Source: Auricularia sp. M13 (Eukaryota; Basidiomycota; Agaricomycetes; Auriculariales; Auriculariaceae). Taken from it: DNA of 64,000 bases. The stretch's first letter is position 1; each line of letters begins with the position of its first letter. This document shows positions 1 through 12,474 of this stretch, one piece after another. A program made the translations under genes and the position numbers. The stretch lies in NCBI GenBank assembly GCA_037042915.1, contig CM073198.1:1798001-1862000 (forward strand), written 5' to 3'. Below the pieces are notes generated by a model. It did not search any database. It saw only the letters and a list, made by a program, of their open reading frames with translations, and was not told the origin of the DNA.

Positions 1-278
1 TGCAGAAAACTGCTCAATGATGTCTATAAATTCCTTCCTAAGGATGATGTTGGCGCGACGGGGAGGCATAGAAGTACAAAGGAATAAATGCGGCGCGATG
101 GGGCGAGGGGCGAGGTGTGGGATCACTATAGAATATAGCGCGGAGGGGCAGGAGAGCAGTGCTAGCTAGTCAGACAGCGGGGTGAGTCGGGACGGGGCAC
201 AGATACACGACACATACATAAAATCCGAGAGGAGAAACAAAGGAGAAGCTCGACGAAGTTTGGACAACAGTGCAATAA

Positions 279-3200
279 TTACTGCTGCTGCTGTTGCTGA
301 GGGGAGAAGATAAGTGGGTATGGCTGCGCCGCACCCGGCGGCGGCGTGTGCTGGTTGCCGAGCATCGGCGACGCGTTGTAGAGCGGGTAGTCGGCCTGCA
401 CGTGGTCGCCCAGGCCCATGAGGGCCTCTGCGCCGGCAAGGACGGACCCGTCTGCGGCAGTGTGCGCGGGGTGGCCGAAGCCGTTCTGCTGGAAGTGCTG
501 CAGCCCGTCATGCGGCGCGAAGGGCGCGTGCTGCATGAGCTCGAACTGGGGCTGCATGGGCAGCGCGGGCTGCGGCGGCGTGGGCTGCGGCGACGGGTCC
601 GCGGAGATGCTCCGGAAGATCTGCTCGAGCTCGTCCGCCTGGTCGAACGCGTCCTCGTACGCGACGCCGTACTGCCGCAACCCATGGATGCAGATCGCCG
701 TCTCCGGCCGCCCGAGCCGCGCGAGGTGCAGCCCGGCGGCGTACGCGCTGTAGTGCATCACATTCGGGTCCAGGCGGAGGTAGTTCTGTTGCGCGAGGAC
801 GTTCATCTGCGCGCGCATGCTCGATCAGCCAAACCAGCGGCAGAAACATGTTTAGACGGGGCACGGATACACACCAGCTCCGCGATGCGCAATGCGCCGA
901 GCCCGGCTTCATTGTGCAGTTTCGTCCGCGTCTCTTCAAATCGCGACAACAGCGAGGGGTCGAGGTGGACGTTTTCCGGCGCATTGATCGGCGCGTCGCT
1001 GGCCATCGAAACAAGGATGCCCGCTTCGCGCAGCTCGCGGATGCCAAATTCCTCGATCGCGTTGAAGAGAATGATCCCTGTGTGGCGGATTAGACACAGA
1101 GGTTCCAGCAGAAGACAACGGCGATAAACATACACATCGTGTGATACGTGGCGTCGCTCGCACCTGTACACAGCGTTTGAGATCTCTGTCGCGGCGTTCT
1201 CGGCATGAATAGGACGGAGAACTCACACATGCTGACGGCTTCGAGGAAGCCCCACTCGTTGCGCGCCGCAAAGTTGGTGAAGTTGGGCATCCCGACCTTC
1301 TCGAGGTGCTTGACGCGCCAGTCGTCCAGCGCCGTGACGATCGCGCAGAGCTGGTCGTACGGAACGCCTTCAGCTTCCGTCTGTGGCACCCAGAGCACCC
1401 GGCACATCTGTCGGGCGCACTTGGTCATGTGGTCTGCGGCGGGATACCAGTGCTGTGGGAAAAAGCGGGTGAGTTAGCACAGTTTAGGTGCTCGGTGTTT
1501 GCACAAGACGGCCGTACCACGAATCCCTGTTGTTCAGGCGACGGCGAGGGCGCCTTCTGATGTGGCGACGACGAGCCCGGGATATCGTAGTGCCAGAAGT
1601 CGACGTTCGAGTCGTTGTCGTCCCTGTGGGAGATGAAATGGCAGTGATGAGCCTGCGCCACTAACATAACAGCATGCGGGAGCCCGAGTACTCACACCAG
1701 TGGCTTGCGACGGAAATAGACCGCGGAGTAAGCATCCGCGAACACCGCCATCCACCAGGCGAAGGTCATCGAGCCCCGCAGGTCAGGGTCTGGCAGGGAT
1801 AGGAGTGTTTGACGGTGGTTAATCTGTGCAGGCACTACCGTCAGCATGGTGAATGCTGATGCCAGGGACGTCGTCGCTTACCCGAAGCTCGACGAGGTGT
1901 CTGATAGCGCAGTTAAGCCAGTACCCACGAAAGCCTGGCCACAGCAGGCGTATCAGTACTGTATGTAGAGTGCATCGGATTGCTGCGGACGGTGCGCACC
2001 ATCTAGATCATTGGTGTTCTCTGTCAAAGAAAGGCGAAGCAGGTCAGCGAACGTGCACAAGGTATCGGTTGTAGATGAGGATCCTGAATCAACGTACGGC
2101 TCTGCAACGGTTCTAGAAGCAAGGCGATGATAATGTTGTCGACGGATGCCAGCCGGTGTATCTTCTCGCCCTCCGCGACTTCACGCGCCTTGTTGACTAA
2201 TGTCCGTGCGATGCGACTCCGGCCGCCGTTCGCCTGGCGATCAAGGGTGAGGATCTGATGCTCGGCGAATTTCGCGCCCCATGCGAGGACGGTGGCGAGG
2301 AGCGCAGGGTGGATGGACTTGCTCTGGGTGAGCTTGCCCGGCGGGAACGACGGGTGGGAGAACGCGGCGGAGGCGGGCATGAACGGGCTGCCGCTGTAGC
2401 CAGGAAGCGCGGCGCGCAGAGAGCTGCGAAAGTCATCTGGGTGGAGGAATGGCAGCCGCGCGTGACAGATCTGGGTGCAAGTGTCAACACCGCCGACGGG
2501 TCTACTTGTGGGAAGAATGGCTCGAAATGGGCACTTGCCTGGAAGAAGGCCTCGACGAGATCCCATGTGAATCTGGAAAGTGAGTGTTAGGCGCGCTAGA
2601 CAGCGATTGATAGTAGATGGACGATTACTCTATCCGATATGCCTCGTCTTCGATCAACCGCTGACCGTAGTCCCCCCAGTCTTCGAGAGGGCCGAAGGAG
2701 GCTGCGCTGGTGTAGCTTCGATACTGTGCACTCGAAGGGCCGCCAACAAAGTCGGGGATTGGTTGGGAGTGTTCCGGTGACAACAGGTATTGGATGAGCT
2801 GGATGATGGGCGAAGCGGGCGTTTGTGGCCGCTGCGGCTGGCCGCTCAAGGCGCGAGTTGGGGGCAACGAGGGTGTCAAGGGAGCGTCGACTTTCGGGGC
2901 TCTGAGATGATGAGGTAAATTAGCCAAAACATGAAGTCCAAATATTCGAGACGCGCGGAGCCGACGCACTGCGAGTCAGAACCTGACAGTCCGCGACGGC
3001 GTTGGCTGGCGAGTGTGCGCTTGCGTATGACGGTCATTTCCTGCATTTTGTGTCTGAAAAGCAACAAGATATCAGGATTGGGGGCTCGTTGGAGGATGGT
3101 GGCGGCGACGCACGTGCAGGCAATGTTCTTCTGGATACAGTGCTGTGTGCAGGCTCAGTGGGCGCTCTGAGCATTATCCAGCTGCTGATCACTGTACCTG

Positions 3201-3498
3201 ACACTGTACAGCTGCGTGAGTGGGTATTTGGCAGCGAGCAGCGAGCTCGGCTCACCTTGTCCTGGCCAGGGATTTGCATGCACTTGACCTTGCGGTTCCT
3301 GCCATTGGTATTACGATAAGACTTCAGCACCAAAAGGGCGCGTTAGGCAGCGCACCTGCAGGGATCGCAGGCGACGTTCTGGCGGCGGGGAGCGGGGGTG
3401 GCCAAGAGACTGAAGTCATGCATGGGCTGCTGCATGGCGGGCAGAGAAAAGTCTGGCAGGTTATGAGGATAAAGCATGGCCACTGAATGGTAAGACAT
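279..3498 (-). CDS. Zn(II)2Cys6 fungal-specific transcription factor
   Basis: Multi-exon regulatory gene. The first exon, starting at the ATG ending at 3498, carries the first half of a binuclear zinc cluster (ACDPCR). After an intron it continues as RKVKCMQIPGQDK, with the remaining cysteines (HCIQKNIAC) in the next exon near 3.1 kb, followed by a basic stretch. Exons around 2.0-2.57 kb (HPDDFRSSLRAALPGYSG and later) and 1.1-1.8 kb (AWWMAVFADAYSAVYF) resemble the middle homology region of fungal_trans proteins. The last exon (279-818) has helical sequence and ends in a proline/glutamine-rich tail with a terminal poly-Q run. Expected role: nuclear DNA binding and activation or repression; zinc-cluster factors often control carbon or secondary metabolism. 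The target genes cannot be read from the sequence. The upstream start and several small exons are inferred, so the total length is not fixed. An XlnR-like assignment was considered but not supported. Confidence 0.75.
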
Positions 3499-3514
3499 CT
3501 GTACTGGAAGAGGA

Positions 3515-6500
3515 GGAGGCTGGCGCTGGAGGCTCGTCAGCCATGCTCGATATATACGCCTGAGCCGCAGCGGGGGAAGAAGCACAAGAAACAACGTGAC
3601 ATCCCGTCGCCCCGGTCACGTTCTGCTTCCGATGGCAAAGCTTGACACCACACCAAGATCACGCTCAACCAAGGCCCTCCCGTCATCATGCACTGCTCGC
3701 TTAGATAGGCTACATTACTCCCCGCCTGCGTCTTCTGCATCTAGTAAATCTCAGCCCGCCGCGATTCATGCTCTTTCGGCCAACTCCAGGCAGCATGGCC
3801 GATTCGAATATCATTTATAATCTCACTCGCCGAATGGATGCTGCGTGAACTGCACCCGTGCCCGAATAGATCATGTGCGGCAGCAGGCGTCTATGTCAAC
3901 GTCTCGCCGTTCTCCAGATATCTCCTTCTGCAACGAGCGCATCAGCGTATTCGTCGGACTCTGCGCCCAGGATCGATCGTCCACCTGTCTTGCTCAGTGT
4001 CGCCGGGTGTATGTGTGTGTGAGTGGCTACCTGCCGGACGGATGTCCGACTTCAGCTGCGGGATCCGCATACGACGTTTAACTGAGAGGCGAATACTAAA
4101 ATCGAACAGCGGACCAATGATCAGGCACTCCCTCCCACGCCCCTATCCTGCGCGATACCAGTGGCTTTCGACACATTCGCCGATGACTTGAGGAAAGAAG
4201 CCGCACGCAGAATACCGCTGACCATCGGCCACGCGGGGTGTACAGACATGCGACCCGTCAGTGGGTGCACTCCGCCCGCCCGTTCGTGCTGAACAGCGAT
4301 AATTGCTCGCGAAATAGCAGCACCACCTCCCAATGCCTAATTGGATACAATCCAGCGCCCACAACCAATCTCCAACATCACACGACTTCTATTAGCATCC
4401 TTGCGTGCTCAACAACGACACAGGCCGCAGTGCGACATCTGTGCAGTGCAGGTATGACTCTCTCCCTCCCCTGAGGGGGGGCTCTAGTGGTAACCACGTG
4501 CGGGTGCAGTCCGCTGCTCAAACTGGGGCAAGCAAGCAGCGTCCACGCGCTCGTGCCTTCACGAGCGGAATGACATCAAGATAGACATGTATCCTCCGCC
4601 GGGAGAACACTTCTGAGCCCAGATCGGTGGAGACGAAGTCGCGCCGACTCTCACACTGTATGCGTGGTACTGTTGGTCCCATCTGTCAAACGCTCTGTCA
4701 GGAGGACACAGAGCCCGTCCAAGCAGCTTGATAGCCGCCGGGAGCAGTTGTCCACTGCTCTGGGTCGGCGTAACCGCCGCCTGCCACTGTCGGACTTGTT
4801 TATTAACGCCGTCGCGCCAATGCGCGCGCGTTTTCTAGCCTATTCGGGTTGTCCATCGCGCACCGCCTGCTCGGTCTCTTTCCTCTTCCTACAGTGCCGT
4901 CAAACGCTCATGTATCAATGGGATGACGAGCGACCTACGGCAAGGCAATCGGCACATCGGAATGTTGCTGCGCTCTGGGAATCTACCCTGTATGTGAGAG
5001 AGAACAAACGATGAGATCAGAGGGGAACAGCACGGCAGCGATCAACAGGAGACCCAAAGAGGACGCAGAATGCTTTTCTGAGAGCATAGACTGAGATTAG
5101 AAGAACAGGCCAGCTTGCCGCGCCAGCGAATGTTGCTGCTTGTATGATCGGGTGCAGTTCTTTCTGAATCGACCCCATCAAAGGACCACGAAGGAACGGA
5201 GTTTTCCCGTGACCCGGAAGATGTCTGGAACAGTCAAGGAAGGATGTTGTGTAAAGTCCGCCCGCAACGGCGGTCCAGACACTCCGTACGGCGCGGATTA
5301 GCGTCTGCGCGCTGGCTTGGAGCCATTCAACCGTTTCACCGAGTGGATGCTCGGCATACGTCTCCACGGGGCTCCCAGTCGCCCCTGCCGCTTCCCTGGA
5401 TGTGTACGTATCTCCGCGGGCGAGCAGGACATACCTATGCACATCGCCCAGCGCCACCGACTGCGCACGTACACTGTGCTTGGGATTGTGGGGATCCGGC
5501 ATAGGTCCGGCATGCACTATCGCACAGCATCGATCCGCATCCGCATCGTCGACGCTTAGGCATCACATCCCCAGCAGTCCCCAGCCGTCATCATCAACAG
5601 CCAGGCACGCCACCCTGCGTGCGTATGTAGTTCTCCCGGGACGGGGACCGTGTGGCAAGAGTTTGATGCTTCTCCTGGCCGACCTTCTTCTGCTGCGCGA
5701 ACCGCCCGGGGCGTGCCACACAGAAGCCATTGGTGATTATGCCACGCGCAGGCGCCGACCACAGTTCGCCGTTCTCGTTCGGGACTGAGACGCGCTGTGT
5801 TACGACTCTGCAGCGTTGAGATCATCGTCCTGGAGATGACCGATGCCTGAGCGCATGTAAACATCATCGCGGGCGGGCCGACATGCTCCAATTTGCACGT
5901 TGGCAGAATTCTAAGCTTCTGCTGGATGATATTGTCCCTGCCGCCGCGCCGTTCAAGGCGCGGGACTTTTCATTGCAGCAGCAGCAAGAAGCGCAGTTAT
6001 ACGACACCGATCTTCCTTCCTCTGATGAATCCGTGCCCAGGAATGGCAAACGGAATGCAGGGCGGTGACTGAAACCGCGCATAATGTTTACTCCAAGATG
6101 GAGCTCGAAACCAATGATCCACAGGGCGCGCTGAATTCCGAGTCAATGGGTACAGAAGGCGAGCGCTCCGCCAGCAACGGCGATACCGAGCGTGTAATGG
6201 GTGGGAAGAAAATAACTGGAGGCGTTCTCTCCGTACACGGCGTGCGAGAGACGGCTGTTTGACTTGTACTTCGTCGCCACCGGCATACAGATCAAGCATA
6301 GACCCGGCAATACTGGCTGGACACCTCGGACTACCGATTTACCGTGTCCGTCGCCCCTCACCACGGCGTTATTCTCCCTCTAACTTCGGATGGTCTGCTG
6401 CTTTCATCCAGCGTCGACAATCCTGTGTCTGAGGCAGCGGAACGGCCCACCCCTTCCGCAAGATCCTCAACGCCGGTTGCAATGTCATCCAGAGGTAAAA

Positions 6501-7063
6501 CATTGCGTGGATACCCGCTACCCTGTTGTCTGTCTGTAACGTTGGAGCACCAACCCAACGAGGGGCTCTGATCGGGTGCCCCGGTATGCCGTGTTGGTCG
6601 TGAGAATCCCGCTGGAGAAGTCGTGAAGTCCGTCTCTCCGAGCAGTACTTATCGACGGAAGAAGACCCCTGAGTCAAGCAATGCATCGACTCGCCTACAC
6701 TGCGCAGCGTATGTGCACTGGATTCTACGTAGCAGAATCCCAATATAGATTTCATAGTGTTATTTCTCATTATGTCAATCGTAAAAAACGAGTTATTGAT
6801 ATTCCGGCCGAATTGACAACCTGAAGCGCTGCTGGCCGACGTCAGACAGCTCCAAGGTCACAGCATGTTGTGGTCTAGACGCCATTAAGCTACAGTTTTA
6901 TTATTCACGATTATGGATGGCTTGAATACAACTATCTGTAAGACACGGCAGTCTCTCGACAATAAACGAGGACAGCCAGCTACAGCTACCAAATAACTCC
7001 TCCCCAACATGACAGCCCGACGACACATCACGCACGTGGAAGCTGAAAATGAGAACGGCCCGC
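3515..7063. other. Intergenic, no gene recognised
   Basis: About 3.5 kb between the zinc-cluster gene and the 3' end of the DUF6533 gene. Open frames are short, lack family motifs and do not join through plausible introns. No tRNA, tandem array or inverted repeat was evident by eye. Confidence 0.5.
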
Positions 7064-9726
7064 TCACTGCGGCCAAGGCCCTGAACGAGCGTGCGAAAGG
7101 GCTCGTGGTCTCGTCCCTCCAGTCGTGGGCCGATGCTCCGAGACAGAACGTTGGCGAGGCGATGAGGGGCTCAGATGCCTTTCAGTGCGAGGAAGGGTGT
7201 GCTCAAACGCTTCGCCGGCTCCTAGGAGGGATTGTGGGCTGTCGGTTTCGTCTGGCGTGGCATAGGGGTGAGGAGGATATGGCTGCGAACTCGAGGGATG
7301 CGAATCCGCCCAATTGCGATTCTGAGCTTCGAAATATCGGCTCGGCGCGTGGGAAGAGCCAGACGATGCTCCTTCCTGTGAATGGACTGCGCTGTACGTG
7401 CCAAAAAGAGGCGATGTGACGGACACTGAACCCGATGCTGGCGAACAGGGCACCGGGATTGCATCGTGCGTTGGTGGCAGGTTCTGATGCATGCTATCGC
7501 CTGCGCCTGCATTCACGCCTTCAATAGCGGAGAGCAGCTCTGCGGGAATGCGTAAAGAGCCGACTGAAATGGGAGAAAGGTTCCCCGATCGACGGATACC
7601 GACCGAGACGGGCGACGACGACATCAGTGCGTCCGTCTCGTAGGCCACGGGAGACGTCGGACTGAGAATAAACTGGCGTGTGGGCGACGCTGCCAAAGGC
7701 GGTGGGGCGTAGGAAGCCTGGGTGCCAGAGGACGTAGCCAACGGAGCCGTCCGAGGCCCGGGCAGAGCATGATGATCATATGGAGGATAACTGCAATCAA
7801 AAATTAGGCGGTGCGCTGTCAGATGATCTGGATCCTCGTACATGCCATGTTTTGAGTCATCGTGCTCGAGAGATACGCTTCGTCCTTCCTCAATGGCGTC
7901 GGTGGCGTCGACCTGATCGTCGAAACTCAGAAACGCCATGGAACCGCGCGGAGTGCGTCTGGATGTGCGCCCGTGTTCCAAGTTTGCGCCTCTGGGTGAA
8001 AGCTCGAAGTTGTCGAAGCTGATATGTATCGGGTCCGACTTGTTATTGCTCCGCCTGAGAGTTGCGCGGGAATACAGCCCAGCGGTTGTACGCAAGTCCA
8101 ACACCAGGCGGAAGGCTGCCACGTTCACCGCCGGGAGAGAGAAGCTTCAGGAAGGTTAGCCACGGTTGGAAGTGTATGAAGAACCTGCGTACTATTTTAG
8201 AAGAATCGCAAGGCTATGCTATCGCAAAAAAGTCAGATGAAGGCGGTCTGATCCAGATACCGAATGCGTACGGGTGCCCACAGCCAGATGAATAGGTTGA
8301 CAAGTGAAAGGCCTAACACGGACATCGATTAGCTTGCCCTAGAAATTGGCCGCTTGACTTACATGAAATCACGAAAAAGTACATAAATCCTGGGTAAAGC
8401 GAGTCAGTAGACGCCCTCGGCGGTTGTGCATGTGACGAACCCACCATCTCGATAGAGCACCGTTAAAATGGGGGTATTGATGTCGGTTTGCCAGTGCTGC
8501 CGTGCCTTGTAAACTGTGAGAACGAAAATGATGGTCTCGAAGACCAGGCTAAAAAGGGTAAGGAGGAAGGAATGAGACACGAGGACGCAAGCACACATAC
8601 CTCGGTATCCACAGGTACCACTGCTCGTGATTGAAAACATCAAAAACGCGACTCTCGTTTATTCTGATCCGAACGCACCATCCAGCCTATGCTGGGTCAG
8701 AGCTGGCAGAGAATCTATGGCCTATGCACATACCAGGAATGACAGTATAGCACAGGTGGACGAGGATTGGGGACGGATAAATGGTCTCTGTCGAACAATC
8801 AGGCACGGATAATGGGATTGTAATGACAGCTCAGGAACGCACTGGATATTTCGGCCCCGGCAAATCCCCAGATGATCGCCGTTGAGATAAAGTATGCACC
8901 GAATAACAATACGAAAAAAAATAGGAGGATACGCGAACGTCCGTATAGGGTCCAAACGCGGAGCGCCACAATCCCTGGATATCGCAGGACGATCAGCGGA
9001 TCAGCATGATGCCGTCGGGCCGACGGCGCACAGTGAATGGTTGCGAAAGAGACCACAGTGCCCCAACCTAGCCCCGCATGAGAAACGACTGATGAGCTGT
9101 GTCGTGCATAGCTACTCACCGTCGAAGTAAAGTGAGGCTTTGCAGCTGCGTTCTTGAGCAAATATTCCCCTGAACATTCGACCAAACGTACATCTACAGT
9201 TTCAAGTTAGTTCTCCCATCCGGCGTCCAGGTTGTTCTACGCACTTTGGGCGTCAAATTCGTAGCAAGACCCCCTTTGTCATAGAGATCGACGGCTGGAG
9301 CGCGTCAACAAATGCTTGCCAAACAAGCGCTAAAGAGCATACCGAGGATTAAGGGCGTGATAACTCTGAACGCTGTCAGGATTACACGCAGGCATTTGCG
9401 GCCGAAACGCTGGCTCACCTGTTGTATAGATAGAGCCCCTTAACCGTGTTTATCTTGCCTTTCCAGATGTGTTCGACCTAGGACGCGTTAAGGATGCCGT
9501 CTCGGAAGCTACGTAGACGGATAACAGACCTCGTCCGCAAACGTTATAAGCCAGTCACTTTGAGACAGGTGAGTCCATCTAAGCGCTGCTACGACGGGGG
9601 CCTACACTCACTACAGGAACAACGTTGCGCCTGCGACAGTCAGGCAGACTGACGCGTGGAAATGCCAGAGCTGGGGGAAGAACGGTGCCAGCGGGTTGGA
9701 TAGCGCAAGGGCGACGTCGACGCTCA
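7064..9726 (-). CDS. DUF6533-type seven-helix membrane protein
   Basis: Integral membrane protein of the large basidiomycete DUF6533 family; the function of the family is unknown. The proposed start is the ATG ending at 9726 (MSVDVALALSNPLAPF). The signature first domain is split over small exons: DWLITFADEV, then VEHIWKGKINTVKGLYLYNR. Next come LRVWTLYGRSRILLFFF with adjacent helices (8.8-9.0 kb), LVFETIIFVLTVYKARQHW followed by NTPILTVLYRDG (8.4-8.6 kb), GFMYFFVIS and VLGLSLVNLFIWLWAPVRIRYL (8.2-8.38 kb). The last exon (7064-8128) begins with the usual post-helix sequence (LVLDLRTTAGLYSRATL, DPIHISFDNFEL). It then has a ~300-residue Ser/Pro-rich cytoplasmic tail, longer than is common for the family. 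Individual splice sites were only partly fixed. Confidence 0.75.
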
Positions 9727-10317
9727 TGACGGGCGAGGGAGAGGGACGGACAGGCTCGCGATGGGCTCATGCAAGCAACGTGAACATTTAAGGCAGTGAT
9801 GCTCGCATGCTCGATCGAGGAATCGGAGGATGATTCGGCGGGACCAGAGATTATCCTGCGAAAGACGTGCCGGTGCGGAGTTCGGGCTTGCTCGGACGTT
9901 GACCTCACTTTGGACGTTGTGAGGCATACTGATGTTCTGGTCCACTCTCGAGTGAGCTCGGGGCGCCGAACGAAGAATAGCCGATTTTGAGCAGGCCGTT
10001 CCTTGTCCCCTTCGCACGCAGGTCAGAGCCACATTGATCTCGGTGATTAACGCCGCAAGCCGCCACGTGTGTGCGACCAAGTGATCAAGAAGCTTGCTCG
10101 TCGAGCATGCGTCCAAAGATGTTCTTCCACGAATCCGGCTGGTCGCCCCCACAGCTCGGAGTGACCAGAGCGATGAGAGAAGAGTTGCGAGGAGTGCAAC
10201 AAGATCCTCATCGTGGAAGCGGCCCGAAGGATATGTACTACGTTTCTTGACAATGACAGGTCCCATGACTCTGAGTGACGAAGATTCGGAAGATCTACAT
10301 CGCCAGGAACGCTGATG

Positions 10318-11173
10318 CTAATCCTCGTCATATCCGGCTCGTGCACTGCTCTTGCACGTGTAGATCCCGGAACGGCAGTCTGTCTGGGCATTCCACCCGA
10401 CATGACGGTGACGATACGATAGATAATAAAGCGGATTCATGACGCCTCGTCTTGTGTGAGCTCGCAAGTTGTGTGCAACGATTAGACCCATTCGGGCGGC
10501 ACAGCTTCGAGAGTGTAGTGATGTCGCCGCAGCTTCTAGGCTTGCGAGCATCAACAAGGCGAATCCGCTAACCGAAGAAATGTCAAAATAGTCTAACTCT
10601 CAGGGCCGGAAGAGTCCTAGAGCCACAGACACAAATTCGAGACCATTGTTGCCAACGTACGATTCGAGACATCGCTCATAGACGTCTGAAGACGATGGGG
10701 ACCAGCATGAGGATGAAGGATACGAGAACAATAAACCTATACAAGGCGCGGTGCGGTGTCGTGTCCATTCCCAGAGCATTGAGCAGTGTTTGTCTGTAGC
10801 GAGTATTGAATCCGTGGCAGAAAGTCGAGCGCGACGGCGGCAATGACAATTATCGCAAGGGCCCCACATCACAAACCACAGAGACAGGCAGTCCACCCGA
10901 TGTTGTCAGTGATAAGAACCACGGGAGAAGGCAGGCCACAGTAAGCGTTGAGACGTACCAGCCTGAGTACGTTGAAGAGCAGCAGGATCAAAGAGAAAAG
11001 AACAGCATAATTTGAAATAGGACCAGGCGTGATGTCCAGTGTTGTCTGACGGCCCACAGTAAGTACGTCGTCCACTCGTGAAGACCGTCATTTGGAGTTG
11101 AAACTACATGAAGCACGAGTTTGGCTATGAGCCGCTCCAGGTGAAGCAGCACAAAAGGCCAGGTATGAAGCAT
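10318..11173 (-). CDS. Probable multi-spanning membrane protein, uncharacterised
   Basis: Several short minus-strand segments in different frames encode hydrophobic helices that look like exons of one small membrane protein. They are MLHTWPFVLLHLERL at the candidate start (ATG ending 11173), ISNYAVLFSLILLLFNVLRL near 11.0 kb, ALAIIVIAAVALDFL near 10.83 kb, YRFIVLVSFILMLVPIVF near 10.72 kb and FALLMLASLEAAATSLHSR near 10.53 kb, with a polar tail after that. Its position next to the DUF6533 gene on the same strand suggests a related family of fungal seven-helix proteins, but no diagnostic DUF6533 motif was found. The start lies only 110 bp from the divergent NAG-kinase ATG. Exon joins and the stop are tentative, and it could be a decayed copy. 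Confidence 0.4.
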
Positions 11174-11283
11174 GTGTGACAGGCCAGAGGTTCGTGAGTG
11201 CGCATGTGGCAGAGTGCGCCGCGCCGCCGCGGAAGAGATGGCCACGCGATACGACCGCAGCAGTGCCTTTGCTCCAAACCACC

Positions 11284-12366
11284 ATGAGCGACTCGCCGTC
11301 TCTGTATCTCTGCGTCGATTGCGGCGGTACGAAGACCGCGGCTGCGATATCCAGCAAGGACGGCACTGTGCTTGGTCGCGGCCACGGCGGTCCATCCAAC
11401 TTCACCGATGTGGGCCTGGCCAAGTTCGTTGTGTCATTCTCAGAGGCCGTCGCGAACGCCTATCAGGCGGCCATCGGAGCGATCGCGCCTCCAGAGCTGC
11501 CGTTGAAGGCTGGCGTGCTCCAGCGAGCCTTGGTCGGTGTATCTGGCGTTGACTCACCAGCGGCGGCGGCGGCGCTGACCGAAGCGCTGGCTCCGCTGCT
11601 AGCACTTCCACCCAAGGCACCGCATTTGCTGGTCGCCAACGACACTCATCTCTTGGCCTCCCCGCTCCGCCTTCACCCGGACATATCTACAGCCGTCGTC
11701 GCCATCGCTGGCACGGGTTCGATCACAGTATCTTTCAGGTTGAAAGAGGACGGCACTCTCGAAGAACTGGGCCGTGTCGGTGGATGGGGCTGGCTTCTGG
11801 GCGATGAAGGCTCGGGATTCTACGTGGGACGCGAAACCGTCCGCGAGATTCTTACTCGTGCCGACCGAGCCGCTCTCACGGGTGAGCCAGTGGCGCCGTC
11901 TACGCTGCGCGACAAGGTCTTCAAGCTTTTCGAGATCCAAGACCCGTACGATATTTTCAGCGTCATCTACGCCCCAGACCCCGTCACGGGGGCGACCGAA
12001 ATATTCGCCAAGGAAATCTTCGCGAAGGAGCGCAAGCATCGTATGGCGTCGCTGGCACCCATCGTGTTCGACTGCGCCTTCAAGGAAGGCGATGAGCTGG
12101 CTCTCCACGTTCTCCGTTCCAGCGCGGCTGCGCTTGCAAAGCAGATTTCCGCCGCACTCAAGACGGAGAATACGGTGGCTCCGGCGAAGAACGCCATCGA
12201 GGCCTCATCGTCCATTCTTTGTCTCGGCGGCAGCCTCGTCAGCCAGCAAGGCTATCAGGGCCTTCTCGCGGAGGAACTCGCCAAACTCGGGCACGTGTTC
12301 CGCTACACGCAATACGTGGACGATGTCACTGGCTTGGGCGCTGCTGGCATAGCCAGCATTTTGTAA
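11284..12366 (+). CDS. N-acetylglucosamine kinase, BadF/BadG ATPase family
   Basis: Single uninterrupted exon of 360 codons. It phosphorylates GlcNAc to GlcNAc-6-phosphate for amino-sugar salvage from chitin turnover. Family features in order: phosphate-1 loop LCVDCGGTKTAAAI near residues 8-21, GVSGVDSP near 85, VANDTHLLA near 120 (catalytic Asp region), the phosphate-2 motif VVAIAGTGSITVSF near 140, the conserved GGWGWLLGDEGSGFYVGRE near 170, and the adenosine motif LCLGGSLV near 320. The length matches eukaryotic NAGK (about 340-370). The ATG at 11284 was chosen over the in-frame ATG at 11176 because it has an ACCATGA context and begins immediately before the phosphate-1 loop, as in the family. 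Its promoter is shared with the divergent membrane-protein gene. No sign of disruption. Confidence 0.9.
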   Translation: MSDSPSLYLCVDCGGTKTAAAISSKDGTVLGRGHGGPSNFTDVGLAKFVVSFSEAVANAYQAAIGAIAPPELPLKAGVLQRALVGVSGVDSPAAAAALTEALAPLLALPPKAPHLLVANDTHLLASPLRLHPDISTAVVAIAGTGSITVSFRLKEDGTLEELGRVGGWGWLLGDEGSGFYVGRETVREILTRADRAALTGEPVAPSTLRDKVFKLFEIQDPYDIFSVIYAPDPVTGATEIFAKEIFAKERKHRMASLAPIVFDCAFKEGDELALHVLRSSAAALAKQISAALKTENTVAPAKNAIEASSSILCLGGSLVSQQGYQGLLAEELAKLGHVFRYTQYVDDVTGLGAAGIASIL

Positions 12367-12474
12367 GCATTATGTGACACATCTCCGATGTCTATTTTAT
12401 CAGGAAACTCGCTGCACAATGGATGTTATTAGTTAACGACACTACCGAAATCGACAGACCCAATTTCGCCGCTT

